Notes: generated from the letters alone by a model not told the origin. A stretch of 64,000 nt of DNA from Streptosporangium sp. NBC_01495 (GCF_036250735.1 NZ_CP109430.1:7874001-7938000), one strand, 5' to 3'; positions 26,596-36,104 are shown, counted from the stretch's first letter. Program-made: numbers and translations.

Positions 26596-27443
26596 CGGGC
26601 CGCCGCCTCCAGGACGTTCTCGGTGCCGAGCGCCTTGGCGTAGGCGAAGATGCCGACCAGCATCGCCGCCATCAGCGTGAACGACAGCGCGGCGGCGGTC
26701 GGGTAGTCGTTGTTGACCAGATACTCGAGCTGGATGATGTTGCCGATCATCGTGTTCTCCGGGCCGCCGAGGATGGCCGCGTTGACGTAGTCGGCGGTCA
26801 TCGGGACAAACGTCATCAGCACCCCGGCGAACACGCCGGGCAGCGAGAGCGGCAGCACGATCTTGGTGAACGCCTCACGCTTGGCCGCATAGAGGTCCTG
26901 GGCGGCCTCGACCACCTTGGGGTCCACCCGCTCCAGCGCGACGTAGATCGGCAGGATCATGAACGGCAGGTAGTTGTAGACCAGCCCGCCGATCACCGCG
27001 GACGTCGTCTGCAGCACGTGGAAGCCCTCGGGCAGCAGCCCGGCCGACTTCAGCGGCCCCAGCAGCATGCCGTCGTCGGCGAGCAGGAACTTCCACGACA
27101 CCGTGCGCAGCACGAACGAGACGAAGAACGGCAGCAGCACCAGCAGCAGGTAGGTGGACTTGCGGCTGCCGCCCTTGAAGGCGATCCAGTAGGCCATCGG
27201 GTAGGCCAGCGCGATGGAGATGACGGTCGCGGCCAGGCCGTACCCCGCCGAGCGCAGGAACTGCGTCTGGTACTGCGACAGGGCGTCGCCGTACACCGCG
27301 AAGTTGAACGTCTGGACGAATCCGTCGACCACGTTGCCCTCCTGGGTGGACACCGAGGCCATGAAGACCATCGGCACCACCAGGAAGATCGCGAGCCAGA
27401 GTCCGCCGGGCAGGATGAGCAGGTAGGGGGCGAGGCGTTTCAC
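26592..27443 (-). CDS. potB: Spermidine/putrescine ABC transporter permease PotB
   Basis: 283 residues, six membrane helices, N-terminus MKRLAPYLLILPGGLWLAIF. EAA loop near residues 185-205 (EAAQDLYAAKREAFTKIVLP). FVLRTVSWKFLLADDGMLL is characteristic of PotB. It is followed by potC with a 4-base overlap and preceded by potD after 42 bp. It couples to PotA and forms half of the channel. Confidence 0.88.
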   Translation of the reverse strand: MKRLAPYLLILPGGLWLAIFLVVPMVFMASVSTQEGNVVDGFVQTFNFAVYGDALSQYQTQFLRSAGYGLAATVISIALAYPMAYWIAFKGGSRKSTYLLLVLLPFFVSFVLRTVSWKFLLADDGMLLGPLKSAGLLPEGFHVLQTTSAVIGGLVYNYLPFMILPIYVALERVDPKVVEAAQDLYAAKREAFTKIVLPLSLPGVFAGVLMTFVPMTADYVNAAILGGPENTMIGNIIQLEYLVNNDYPTAAALSFTLMAAMLVGIFAYAKALGTENVLEAAAR

Positions 27444-27485
27444 CGGCCGATGGCCCCTTCCGGGCTGATTCGCTCTCTCATCCGC

Positions 27486-28730
27486 CTAGCCCTGCGTGAT
27501 GGGCTGGAAGATGTCCTCGAAGACCTTCTCCTCCGCGGAGTTCAGCGTCTTGTACGACCGCAGCTTGGCCATGTCCGCCTCCGAGGGGAAGATCAGCGGA
27601 CTCTCGGCGATCTGCTCCAGTGCCTTCTTCTCGTCGCCCTTGGCCTTGGCGGCGTCGGCGAGGACGAGGTCCTTGGCGGAGGAGACCGGCGTGATGAAGT
27701 TGATGTACTCGACCAGCATCGTGGCGATCTTGGGCTGGTAGACGTAGTCCATCAGGGTGAGCGCGTCGACCGGGTTCTGCGCGGTCTTCGGGATGCACAT
27801 GTTGTCGGTCCAGATCGTGCCGCCCTCGTCGGGCACCACGAACCTCAGGTCCTTGCCCTCGGCGATCTGCTGGAAGATGTCGCCCGACCAGGCCATGGTG
27901 ATCCAGATGTCGCCCCTGGCGAGGGCGTCGACGTAGTCGTTCTCGTAGTACTTGCGCACGAGACCCGCGTCGCGCTGCTCCTTGAGCTTCTCCCCGGCCT
28001 TCTTCCAGTCGGCCTCGGTGGACTTGTCGGGATCGATGCCCAGGGCGAACATCCCGAAGTTGGCGACCTCCTGGGTGTCGAGCATCATGCCGACCTTGCC
28101 CTTGTACTTGGGGTTCCAGAGGTCCTGGATGCTCTTGACCTCGTCCACGTACTTGGGGTTGTAGGCGATGCCGGTCACGCCGACCGTCCACGGGATCGTG
28201 TGGGCGTTGTTGGGGTCCCAGGTGGGGTTCTTCACCGCGGAGCTGGCGTTGGCCGCGAAGTTCGGCAGCTTGGAGTGGTCGAGGGGGACGAGGTAGCCCA
28301 GCGCGATGGCCTTGCTCAGCTGGAGGCCGTTGGTCAGGACCATCAGGTCGTAGCCGATGTCGTTGCTGGCGGCGAGCAGCGGCTGGACCTTGCCGAAGAA
28401 CGTGCTGTTGTCCTGGATGGCCTCCTGGTAGGCCACCTGGATGCCGGTGTCGCCGGTGAACAGCTCCAGCGAGGGGTACCGCTTGCCGTCCTTGTCGATG
28501 TAGAGCGGCCAGTTGGCGAAGCGCAGCGTGCCGTTCTTCTTCTTGGAGCCCCAGTACTCGGCGACGGCGTCCCTCGGGGGGACCGCCGCCACCTTCTTGC
28601 CCTGCACGCCGCAGGCCGCGAGGGCGAGACCGGCGGCCGACAGACCGCCGAGGCGGAGGGCGTCACGGCGGGTGACGGAGCGGCTCTGCGTCATGCCTCG
28701 CAGAAAGGCGGGGTTCGTGCGGGGGTCCAT
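27486..28730 (-). CDS. potD: Polyamine-binding lipoprotein PotD
   Basis: About 414 residues. N-terminal RSVTRRDALRLGGLSAAGLA ends in lipobox LAACG, so it is a lipoprotein, probably exported by Tat (twin arginine). The mature domain has LRFANWPLYID, YDLMVLTNG, WTVGVTGIAYNPKYV and MAWSGDIFQQ, all typical of PotD/PotF periplasmic-binding folds. Start ATG at 28730, 7 bp after the potA stop; a further upstream start would overlap potA. It captures putrescine or spermidine at the outer face of the membrane. Confidence 0.87.
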   Translation of the reverse strand: MDPRTNPAFLRGMTQSRSVTRRDALRLGGLSAAGLALAACGVQGKKVAAVPPRDAVAEYWGSKKKNGTLRFANWPLYIDKDGKRYPSLELFTGDTGIQVAYQEAIQDNSTFFGKVQPLLAASNDIGYDLMVLTNGLQLSKAIALGYLVPLDHSKLPNFAANASSAVKNPTWDPNNAHTIPWTVGVTGIAYNPKYVDEVKSIQDLWNPKYKGKVGMMLDTQEVANFGMFALGIDPDKSTEADWKKAGEKLKEQRDAGLVRKYYENDYVDALARGDIWITMAWSGDIFQQIAEGKDLRFVVPDEGGTIWTDNMCIPKTAQNPVDALTLMDYVYQPKIATMLVEYINFITPVSSAKDLVLADAAKAKGDEKKALEQIAESPLIFPSEADMAKLRSYKTLNSAEEKVFEDIFQPITQG

Positions 28731-28737
28731 TTCGGGC

Positions 28738-29883
28738 TCAACTTCCGATCGCGTACGAGTGGTGCGGCAACCACGACAGCCAGACGGCGTCGTCACGCTC
28801 CGCCGTGCTCGTGCTGTCGAGTGCGTTCTGCTGGAAGACGGTCACCTCTGCGCCGTGGGCCAGGCAGACCGTGTAGCTGGTGTAGAGGCCCAGATAGACC
28901 ACCTCTGAGACCGTGCCTCGCACGACGCTGAGGTCCCCGGTGGGCTCCTCCGTGGTAATCCTGATCTTCTCCGGGCGCACCGTGATCGCGATCGGCTCCC
29001 CGGCCCGGAACGATTCGCCCTCGGCGAGGACGTGGTCGTCGTCACCCAGCTTAAGCACCGCGAAGCCGGACTGGAAACGGTCGACGGTGCCGCTGAGCAG
29101 GTTGGACGTGCCGATGAACCCGGCCACGAAAGCGGTCGCGGGCCGCTCGTAGATCTCTCTGGGGGTGCCGAGCTGCTCGACCATGCCGTCGTTCATGACG
29201 GCGATGCGGTCACTCATCGTGAGCGCCTCGCTCTGGTCGTGAGTGACGTACACGAAGGTGATGCCGACCTCGCGCTGGATGCGCTTGAGCTCGATCTGCA
29301 TGGCCTGGCGGAGCTTGAGGTCGAGGGCGCCGAGAGGCTCGTCCAGCAGGAGCGCGCGGGGGTTGTTGACCAGGGCGCGGGCGAGGGCGACCCGCTGCTG
29401 CTGGCCTCCGGACATCTCCCGGGGGCGGCGTTTCTCACGCCCGGTGAGGTCGACGATCTCCAGGATCTCGCCGACCCTGCGCTTGATCTCCGCGTCGGCG
29501 ACCTTCTTGCGCCGCAGTCCGAACGCGACGTTCTCCCAGACGTTCATGTGCGGGAAGAGGGCGTACGACTGGAAGACCATGTTGACGTCGCGCCTGTTGG
29601 GCGGGACGTCGGTGACGTCCTGGCCGTGCAGCCGTACGTTGCCGCGCGAGGGATCCTCGAACCCGGCGATCATGCGCATGGTGGTGGTCTTGCCACACCC
29701 CGAGGGGCCGAGGAGGGAGAAGAACTCCCCCTCGGCGATCGACAGGGTGACACCCTTGACCGCCTGGACGACCTCGCCGTGGGAGACATACTCCTTGACG
29801 ACCCCGTCGAGTTCGATTGCGGGCACGTGGGGCGAGTGGGAGACGGCGTCGACCGTCTCCGTGCCCGCCTGGATTTCGGTCAT
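28738..29883 (-). CDS. potA: Polyamine ABC transporter ATP-binding protein PotA
   Basis: 381 residues. Walker A GPSGCGKTT, Q-loop VFQSYALFPHM, signature MSGGQQQRVALARAL, Walker B LLLDEPLGALD and H-loop VTHDQ, followed by the C-terminal TOBE regulatory domain (ITVRPEKIRI). It powers PotBC. It is the first transporter gene of the unit, 26 bp after the aldehyde dehydrogenase stop. The gene order aldehyde dehydrogenase-potA-potD-potB-potC is a catabolic arrangement. Confidence 0.9.
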   Translation of the reverse strand: MTEIQAGTETVDAVSHSPHVPAIELDGVVKEYVSHGEVVQAVKGVTLSIAEGEFFSLLGPSGCGKTTTMRMIAGFEDPSRGNVRLHGQDVTDVPPNRRDVNMVFQSYALFPHMNVWENVAFGLRRKKVADAEIKRRVGEILEIVDLTGREKRRPREMSGGQQQRVALARALVNNPRALLLDEPLGALDLKLRQAMQIELKRIQREVGITFVYVTHDQSEALTMSDRIAVMNDGMVEQLGTPREIYERPATAFVAGFIGTSNLLSGTVDRFQSGFAVLKLGDDDHVLAEGESFRAGEPIAITVRPEKIRITTEEPTGDLSVVRGTVSEVVYLGLYTSYTVCLAHGAEVTVFQQNALDSTSTAERDDAVWLSWLPHHSYAIGS

Positions 29884-29909
29884 GCCAGGCTTATCCCTCT
29901 TGTTCGTGG

Positions 29910-31367
29910 CTATTCACCGATGTAGTGCATGACGTGCTTGACACGCAGGTAGTCGTGCAGCCCGAAAACGGACAGGTCCTTGCCGTAGCCGGAGTGCTTG
30001 AAGCCTCCGTGCGGCATCTCCGAGACGAACGGGATGTGGGTGTTGACCCACACCACGCCGAAGTCGAGACGGTTCGACACCCGCATCGCCCGGCCGTGGT
30101 CGGAGGTCCACACCGAGCCGGAGAGGCCGTACCTGACGCCGTTGGCCTTGGCGACCGCGTCGGCCTCGTCGGAGAAGGTCTGGACGGTGATGACCGGCCC
30201 GAACACCTCGTTCTGCACCATCTCGTCGTCCTGCCTGAGGCCGTCGACGATGGTGGGGGCGAAGAAGTAGCCTCGGTCGCCGATCCGGTTCCCGCCGGTC
30301 AGGACCTTGGCGTGGCCGGGGACCCGGTCGATGAAGCCGGTGACGCGGGCCAGCTGGTCGGCGTTGTTGAGCGGGCCGTACAGGGCCTCCTCGTCGGAGA
30401 GGTCACCGGTCACGGTGCTCGCCGCCGCCTCGGTGAGCGCGGCCACGAACTCGTCGTGGACGTCCTCGTGGACCAGCACACGGCAGGCCGCGGTGCAGTC
30501 CTGCCCGGCGTTGTACAGGCCCGCGGTGGCGATGGACTCCGCGGCCGCCTTCAGATCCCTGACGTCGTCGAACACGACGACGGGCGCCTTGCCGCCCAGC
30601 TCCAGGTGGACCCGCTTGAGGTCCTCGGCGGCGCTCCTGGCCACGGCCATTCCCGCGCCGACCGAACCGGTGATCGCGACCATCGACGCGGTCGGGTGGC
30701 CGACGACCAGCGCGCCGGTCTCCCGGTCGCCGACGACGACGTTGAAGACGCCCTTCGGCAGGACCTCGCCGAGGATCTCGGCCAGCTTGACCGTGGAGAC
30801 GGGGGTGGTGTCCGAGGGCTTGAGCACGACGGTGTTGCCGGCGGCGAGCGCCGGGGCGATCTTCCAGACCGCCATCATCATCGGGTAGTTCCAGGGGGTG
30901 ACCTGGCCCACCACGCCGATCGGCTCGTGCCTGATGACGGAGGTGTGGTCGGCGAGGAACTCGCCCGACGTCGGGCCCTCCAGGGTGCGCGCGGCCCCCG
31001 CGAAGAAGCGGAAGTGGTCGGCGGCGATCGGGGTCTCGTCCTCGGCCATCCGGGCGCGCGGCTTGCCGGTGTTGCGGCACTCCGCCTCGTTCAGCTCGCC
31101 GGCCCGCGCGTCGATCGCGTCGGCCACCTTGAGGAGAAGGTTGGCGCGCTCGCCCGGGGTGGCCTGGCTCCACGACTCGAACGCGGCAGCGGCGGCGGCG
31201 TAGGCCGCGTCGACGTCCTCGGGGCCCGACACGGGGGCCTTAAGGTAGATCTCACCGGTGCACGGATCGATGACGTCGGAAAACCGGTCGCTCCTGGTCT
31301 CCACGAGTTCGCCGCCGATGTAATTCCGCAGGCGGGGAAGTTCGCTGGTCTCAACCGGGGTGGTCAC
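29910..31367 (-). CDS. Gamma-aminobutyraldehyde dehydrogenase-like ALDH
   Basis: 485 residues. NAD-binding and catalytic motifs: TPWNYPMMMAVWKIAPALAA, KPSDTTP, ITGSVGAG, LELGGKAPVVVF with the general-base glutamate, and NAGQDCTAACRV with the nucleophile cysteine. Together with the pot genes and a putrescine-type oxidase, the most likely reaction is oxidation of 4-aminobutanal (or its gamma-glutamyl form) to GABA. It is the first gene of the unit and divergent from an Lrp regulator. Confidence 0.82.
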   Translation of the reverse strand: MTTPVETSELPRLRNYIGGELVETRSDRFSDVIDPCTGEIYLKAPVSGPEDVDAAYAAAAAAFESWSQATPGERANLLLKVADAIDARAGELNEAECRNTGKPRARMAEDETPIAADHFRFFAGAARTLEGPTSGEFLADHTSVIRHEPIGVVGQVTPWNYPMMMAVWKIAPALAAGNTVVLKPSDTTPVSTVKLAEILGEVLPKGVFNVVVGDRETGALVVGHPTASMVAITGSVGAGMAVARSAAEDLKRVHLELGGKAPVVVFDDVRDLKAAAESIATAGLYNAGQDCTAACRVLVHEDVHDEFVAALTEAAASTVTGDLSDEEALYGPLNNADQLARVTGFIDRVPGHAKVLTGGNRIGDRGYFFAPTIVDGLRQDDEMVQNEVFGPVITVQTFSDEADAVAKANGVRYGLSGSVWTSDHGRAMRVSNRLDFGVVWVNTHIPFVSEMPHGGFKHSGYGKDLSVFGLHDYLRVKHVMHYIGE

Positions 31368-31434
31368 CGTCGGCCTCCTATGGATCGGGGCTGAGTTGTC
31401 GCGACTCTTACAGAGCTAGAGCCCTACGACAAGG

Positions 31435-31500
31435 GATTTCGTTGTTAAGATACCAAATTGCTACGAAATCGCTTGACAGAAGCCTCGGAACTGACAGCAT
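31435..31500. promoter_or_regulatory. Divergent promoter with Lrp-type inverted repeat
   Basis: The arms GATTTCGT (31435-31442) and ACGAAATC (31463-31470) form a perfect inverted repeat 20 bp apart between the aldehyde dehydrogenase and Lrp genes. On the plus strand a consensus TTGACA (31473-31478) and CAGCAT (31495-31500) at 16 bp form a likely promoter for the regulator. Confidence 0.5.
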
Positions 31501-31560
31501 GTCGCATCCGAGCCGCAACATGACGGCAACAGCCCCGCAACATGACGCCAGGGAGCGCCC

Positions 31561-32055
31561 ATGACGACGCCGCCCAAGGTTCGCCGCGAAAACGACGCCA
31601 GGCCCGGCCCCGTCGTCCTCGACGAGATCTCCAAGCAGATCATCGAGCAACTGCAGACGGACGGGCGCAAGCCGTACGCCGCCATCGGCAAGGCCGTGGG
31701 ACTCTCCGAGGCCGCCGTGCGCCAGCGGGTCCAGCGCCTGCTCGACGCGGGGGTCATGCAGATCGTCGCGGTGACCGACCCGCTGACCTTGGGATTTCCC
31801 CGCCAGGCCATGATCGGTATCAAGTGCGAGGGTGACCTGGAGACGGTGGCCGACGAGCTGTCGGCCATCAGGGAGATCGACTACGTCGTGCTGACCGCCG
31901 GGTCGCTCGACATCATGGTCGAGGTCGTCTGTGAGAGCGACCAGCACCTTCTGGAGATCCTCGGCAAGATCCGGGCCATCCCGACCGTCCGCGCCACCGA
32001 GACCTTCGTCTATCTCAAGCTTCACAAGCAGACCTACTCCTGGGGTACCCGCTGA
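31561..32055 (+). CDS. Lrp/AsnC-family transcriptional regulator
   Basis: 164 residues. The winged HTH is near residues 20-70 (LDEISKQIIEQLQTDGRKPY then AAIGKAVGLSEAAVRQRVQR) and a RAM ligand-binding domain follows (AMIGIKCEGDLETVADELSA). ATG at 31561 has GGGAG at 6 bp. It is divergent from the polyamine catabolic genes and probably their regulator, sensing polyamine or a product. Family knowledge and context, not the sequence itself, give this role. Confidence 0.87.
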   Translation: MTTPPKVRRENDARPGPVVLDEISKQIIEQLQTDGRKPYAAIGKAVGLSEAAVRQRVQRLLDAGVMQIVAVTDPLTLGFPRQAMIGIKCEGDLETVADELSAIREIDYVVLTAGSLDIMVEVVCESDQHLLEILGKIRAIPTVRATETFVYLKLHKQTYSWGTR

Positions 32056-32080
32056 CGGTTCCCCGCGCACCTTTCGCCGC

Positions 32081-32240
32081 GTCGTGACGGACCGCGAGAG
32101 ACACCTGTCGTGACAGCCCGCCTCGTCGTGCCCCGACCACAAGAGACGCGTCGCGCACGGGCCGCGAGAGGCCGTGGCAGACCGCGACAGGTCGTGGCAG
32201 GTCGTGACGGACCGCGACAGGTCGTGGCAGGCCGGGCGGG
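32081..32240. repeat. Tandem 30-bp repeat region
   Basis: Two adjoining 30-nt units at 32171-32200 and 32201-32230 differ in a few positions; each contains ACCGCGACAG and GTCGTGGCAG. Related pieces occur at 32081-32100 and after 32230. The region is intergenic, between Lrp and DivIVA genes that converge here. Confidence 0.75.
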
Positions 32241-32255
32241 CCGTGACGGACATCC

Positions 32256-32831
32256 TCACCGGCCGGGGTGGGTCTCCAGGACGCCCGCCATCTCGGCGAG
32301 GAACTCGTCGACCTCGCCGATCGCGTACCCCGGCCGCAGCATCACCGTGCTGAACCTGGCCTCGCGCACGTCGCCGGGGGTGAGGGGCGTGTCGGTGGTG
32401 CCGCGCAGGGTGGCCACGATCCGGTCGAGGAAGGCGTCCACCTCGTCCTCGTTGTAACCCATGCCGAGACGTCCGGGCCTGAAGGCGGCCCGCTCGACCC
32501 GGGCGGCGTGATCCTCCCACCCCTCCCCCGGTTCCCCCGGCTCCGGCTCTTCGGGCGCGGCGCGGCGGGCGGGGACGACCGGGCGCCCGTCCGTCCCGGC
32601 GGGCCGGGTCTCGATCGCCACGATGAAGGCCTCCAGCGCGAAGTCGACGGCGATCTCGTGGTAGCCGCCGAGCCTGGTGCGGAAACGAGCTCCGCGGATC
32701 TCGTCCGCGGTGACCGGCTCCCCCTCCGGGGTGCCCCTGCCGAGGGTGCCCTCGATCCGGCGGATCAGCAGATCCACCTGGTCCGTGTCATATCCCATAC
32801 GAACCCCGAGAACCCGTGGAAAGCGGTTCAA
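32256..32831 (-). CDS. DivIVA-domain protein
   Basis: About 191 residues. It contains three short DivIVA-type repeats, each with a G-Y-D/N or related motif: FPRVLGVRMGYDTDQVDLLI, LGMGYNEDEVDAFLDRI and MLRPGYAIGEVDEFLAEMAG. These are the DivIVA (TIGR03544) repeat pattern seen in small actinobacterial proteins. A TTG at 32831 is preceded by AAAGGA at 7 bp; an ATG at 32882 lacks a site. There is no long coiled coil, so it is not the polar-growth DivIVA itself. The function is unknown. Confidence 0.68.
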   Translation of the reverse strand: MNRFPRVLGVRMGYDTDQVDLLIRRIEGTLGRGTPEGEPVTADEIRGARFRTRLGGYHEIAVDFALEAFIVAIETRPAGTDGRPVVPARRAAPEEPEPGEPGEGWEDHAARVERAAFRPGRLGMGYNEDEVDAFLDRIVATLRGTTDTPLTPGDVREARFSTVMLRPGYAIGEVDEFLAEMAGVLETHPGR

Positions 32832-33185
32832 ACCCGCGTCCTTTCGCCTCTCCCCGATTGGTCTTTTACCCGTTGCATCCATTCTGGAGGGGGCCACCGG
32901 GGAAAAGCGAGCGGTCAGGGGCGGGTGTGGATCCGGGGGTTCCCGTGGGCGCCGAGACCCGCGAAAACGGCCCCGGTATCGGGGCCGGATAATCCCGTGG
33001 GATCGACGACACACGGGCGTGACAGGTCGGATGGCCGGCGTGAATGGCGGAAAGGGAGCCCTGTGGAGGGCTGACCAGCGGGGACGATGGAAAACGGGCC
33101 CGGCGGGCAACCGGCGGGAAAGGCGGAAACCGAGCCCGGCGGGTCGGGTGACCCACCGAACTCGGTTTCCGTGAAATCTACTTAT
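32832..33185. other. Intergenic region left of the GH95-like gene
   Basis: No convincing gene. It contains the DivIVA-protein promoter and, at the right, the terminator of the GH95-like gene. The open frame through it on the minus strand joins the DivIVA gene but has no recognisable protein content. Confidence 0.5.
33125..33170 (-). terminator. Terminator after the GH95-like gene
   Basis: GGAAACCGAG (33125-33134) pairs with CTCGGTTTCC (33161-33170), with a smaller GGGTC/GACCC stem inside. It lies 16 bp past the stop at 33186. Confidence 0.7.
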
Positions 33186-35942
33186 TTAGTTATTTATCAG
33201 GTCGAAGCTCTCCCAGGGACCGACCGCGTCGCGGTCGGCGATCAGCGGCTCTGCTCCGGCGGCCTTGGCGCACACGAGCTTGCCGTTGACCTGGGCCCTG
33301 AGACTGACCGAGCCGTCCGGGTTGGTGATGAGCTGGAAGGTCTCCCAGGGACCGGCGCTGTCGCGGTTGGCGATCAGCGGCTGGGCTCCGGCGCCCTCCG
33401 CGGCCACGAACTTGTTGTTGACCCTCGCGCGCAGCGCGATGGTGCCGCCGCTCTGGTTGACCCTGTCGAACTGCTGCGCCGTCCCGATGGACGTCCCGTT
33501 CGCGATCAGCGGCGAGCTGGTGGAGGCGGTGACGTAGAGGCCGTTCGCCTTGGAGCGCAGGCTGATCGTCCCGTTGCTCGTGCCACCCGGCAGGCCCAGG
33601 GTGGAGGCGGTGCCGCTCAGGGCCTTGACGCCCTGGTTGGCGGAGCCGGTCAGCGTCGTCGAGGCGTAGCCGCTCAGCGGCTTGGCGGTCCGCTCCACGA
33701 CGTACACGGTGTTGGCGGCGGTGGCGAAGGAGACCTCACCGGTGGAGACGGTGGTCAGGATGGCGTTGTCGGAGGCGCGGCGCACCCGGATCTGCTGGGT
33801 GCCCCAGGGGTTGACCACCGTGGCCTGCTTGCCGTGCTGGCTCCTGAGCCCGACGTACTTGATCTCCCCGGCCTCGCGCTCGGAGCTGACGAGGAAGCCG
33901 TCCTTGGCCAGGAGGGTGAACTTGCCGACGAAGGAGGAGTCGCCCGGCACCGCGGGGAACACCCTGATCTTGTCGTTGTAGCTCTGCATGAGCGACTCGT
34001 TCAGCGCCGACAGGTGCACGCCGAGATACTCGAAGACACCGTTGGTGTTGGTCGTCATGCCGTTGGGGTGGTTCTGGTACTTCTGCAGCATCGTCTTCAT
34101 GCCCTGGTACGCCTGGTCACCGAGGCCGAGACGGGCCGCCTGGACCGCGTCGTTGGACCAGACGTTGCCGTAGGGGAACGGCCGCTGGTTCCAGGTGTTC
34201 ACCGCGGTCTGGTAGTCGGGGTAGCCGATACCGGTGATGTTGTACGGCCAGATCAGCTCGGAGGCGACGTTCTCGTTGTTCCTCGACTGCGAGATCGGCG
34301 GCTGGTGCGGCTGGTAGGCGTTGTTGACCACGCTGTAGGCGGTCAGGTTGTTCAGGATGTTCTGCCAGTCTCCGCGCAGGCCGGCGTCGAGGCCGAGCTG
34401 CTGGCTGACCTGGATCGTGAGCGGGAAGATGCTGCGCACCGCGGCCAGGTCGGTGATCGCGTTGCGGACGTTCCAGTACGTCTCGTGCGAGTTGGAGTTG
34501 GCCATGTAGTACTTACCGGTCGGCCCGTCGAAGGACAGCAGGCCCTTGTAGAGCTTCGCGGTCTCCCGCATGTACGGGTACGCCACGTCCCGCAGGTAGT
34601 TCGCGTCGTTGGTGTAGCGGTACTGCAGGTACATGTTGTACGCGGCCTGGTAGCCGGTCGTCAGGATGTTCTTGGTGTAGTCGCTGTTGACCGTGCCGCG
34701 CGCGTTGCCGTCCCAGCCCATGGTCTCGGGCACCCACAGCGCGTCGATCCCGTACCGCGTCTGTGTGTACGACTTCAGCCCGTTGTAGTTACGGCTGTAG
34801 AGCCGGTTGAAGTTGTTCATCAGTTCGGTGTGGTTGGAGGCGAAGAACGAGTTGTAGACGTCTCGCTGGTTCCAGTACCAGTAGGCGTTGCTCCACTTGG
34901 AGTTGTCCTGCGTGGCGCGGAAGACACCGTTGATGAAGTGCAGCGGGTAGTTGCCGTAGCTGCCCGCGGCGATCATGTACGTGCTGAGGTAGTAGACGTT
35001 CTCCAGGTAGTCCGCGTCGCGGTTGGAGTTGGAGTACTGGACGAACGACTTGGCCCAGAACGCGTGCCACCAGTTGCGGTAGTTGTTGAACGTGTTGGTG
35101 TAGCCGGTGCTCTTGACCGAGGCGAGCTGGCTGCGGGCCTGCGCGACCGAGTCGCGGTTGGGGGCGTTGATCCGGCTCGCGGCGGTGAACCAGATGGTGT
35201 AGCTGGAGGTGGGCGTGATGTTCAGCCGCACGTTCCTGCCGTTCACGACCTGGGTGGTGAAGTTCGCGCCCTCGACGGTGGCGGCCATGGTGTAGCCGAA
35301 GCCTCCTGCGTCGGTCTGGCCCCGGCTGAAACCGGCCACGTTGGCGTCGGAGAAGGTGGAGATCGTCCGCCAGGTGTTCAGGTCGGGCACGTCCGCGATG
35401 TTCTGGACGGTGGCCGGGTCCCACATGCTGAGGTCGAAGGCCACGTTGGAGACGCCGCCCCGGGTGTCCTCGACGTGGATGCCCATGACCTCGGAGTTCG
35501 GCGACCCCATCACGGTCACGGTCCGGTTGGAGTCGTACTTGGTGGTCAGCGTCCCGTCGTACAGCGACAACCGCTGCTGGAAGTTCGTGTACCCGGTGTC
35601 CATGGCCGGGGTGGTGCTGAGGTTCGCCAGGCCCGCCGCGTAGGTCGACTGCTGCGACAGGTCCACCCCCGACACCTGCATCGTCAGGCCGTTCTGGTTC
35701 CAGGCCATCGCCCCGGTGCGGCCGTTGCCGACGGTGAGCCCCTGAATCGGGTTGGTGTTGGGGCGGTTGTAGACGATGTCGTGCTTCGACAGGTACGACC
35801 CGTAGTCGACCTTCAGAGCCCCGGTCGCCTGGTCGAAGGCCGTGTCACCCGGTGCCGCCCATGCCGGCACGGCCATGCCGACCGAGGCCAGGCATGTCAC
35901 GAGGAACCACATGAGTAAGAGGCGTACTGGTTTTCTCGACAT
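33186..35942 (-). CDS. Secreted GH95-like glycosidase with fascin-like trefoil
   Basis: 918 residues. Signal peptide RLLLMWFLVTCLASVGMA ending AWA-APGD. A family-95-like N-terminal beta-sandwich with GLTVGNGRTGAMAWNQNGL, an (alpha/alpha)6 barrel with YPLHFINGVFRA, WNQRDVYNSF, LWVPETMGWD and PYNITGIGYP, and a beta-sandwich end. The C-terminal 150 residues have three fascin/trefoil repeats (ISLRSKANGLYVTA, IALRARVNNKFVAA, VSLRAQVNGKLVCA) that bind sugars. ATG at 35942 has AAGGA. GH95 enzymes remove alpha-L-fucose or galactose; the substrate here is not certain. Confidence 0.75.
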   Translation of the reverse strand: MSRKPVRLLLMWFLVTCLASVGMAVPAWAAPGDTAFDQATGALKVDYGSYLSKHDIVYNRPNTNPIQGLTVGNGRTGAMAWNQNGLTMQVSGVDLSQQSTYAAGLANLSTTPAMDTGYTNFQQRLSLYDGTLTTKYDSNRTVTVMGSPNSEVMGIHVEDTRGGVSNVAFDLSMWDPATVQNIADVPDLNTWRTISTFSDANVAGFSRGQTDAGGFGYTMAATVEGANFTTQVVNGRNVRLNITPTSSYTIWFTAASRINAPNRDSVAQARSQLASVKSTGYTNTFNNYRNWWHAFWAKSFVQYSNSNRDADYLENVYYLSTYMIAAGSYGNYPLHFINGVFRATQDNSKWSNAYWYWNQRDVYNSFFASNHTELMNNFNRLYSRNYNGLKSYTQTRYGIDALWVPETMGWDGNARGTVNSDYTKNILTTGYQAAYNMYLQYRYTNDANYLRDVAYPYMRETAKLYKGLLSFDGPTGKYYMANSNSHETYWNVRNAITDLAAVRSIFPLTIQVSQQLGLDAGLRGDWQNILNNLTAYSVVNNAYQPHQPPISQSRNNENVASELIWPYNITGIGYPDYQTAVNTWNQRPFPYGNVWSNDAVQAARLGLGDQAYQGMKTMLQKYQNHPNGMTTNTNGVFEYLGVHLSALNESLMQSYNDKIRVFPAVPGDSSFVGKFTLLAKDGFLVSSEREAGEIKYVGLRSQHGKQATVVNPWGTQQIRVRRASDNAILTTVSTGEVSFATAANTVYVVERTAKPLSGYASTTLTGSANQGVKALSGTASTLGLPGGTSNGTISLRSKANGLYVTASTSSPLIANGTSIGTAQQFDRVNQSGGTIALRARVNNKFVAAEGAGAQPLIANRDSAGPWETFQLITNPDGSVSLRAQVNGKLVCAKAAGAEPLIADRDAVGPWESFDLINN

Positions 35943-36104
35943 GATCTTCCTTAATCGCCACCGGGGACGGCGGCCACGCCGCCCCGCCTTGACCAAGCGC
36001 GCGACTCATCCACCCACGTGGCCGGCGCCTCCGCCTGGGGAGGGCGGGTCGCTTCGGCGTGACGGATGCGGTGGATGGGTGACGTGATGCAGAGGGAGCA
36101 CGCC

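Noticed and set aside
31408..32520. 370-codon minus-strand frame with CHDLSRS repeats
   Set aside because: The repeats come from the 30-bp tandem DNA repeat, and the frame runs antisense to the Lrp gene.
33087..35918. 943-codon open frame on the plus strand
   Set aside because: Antisense shadow of the GH95-like gene, whose signal peptide and domains are clear.
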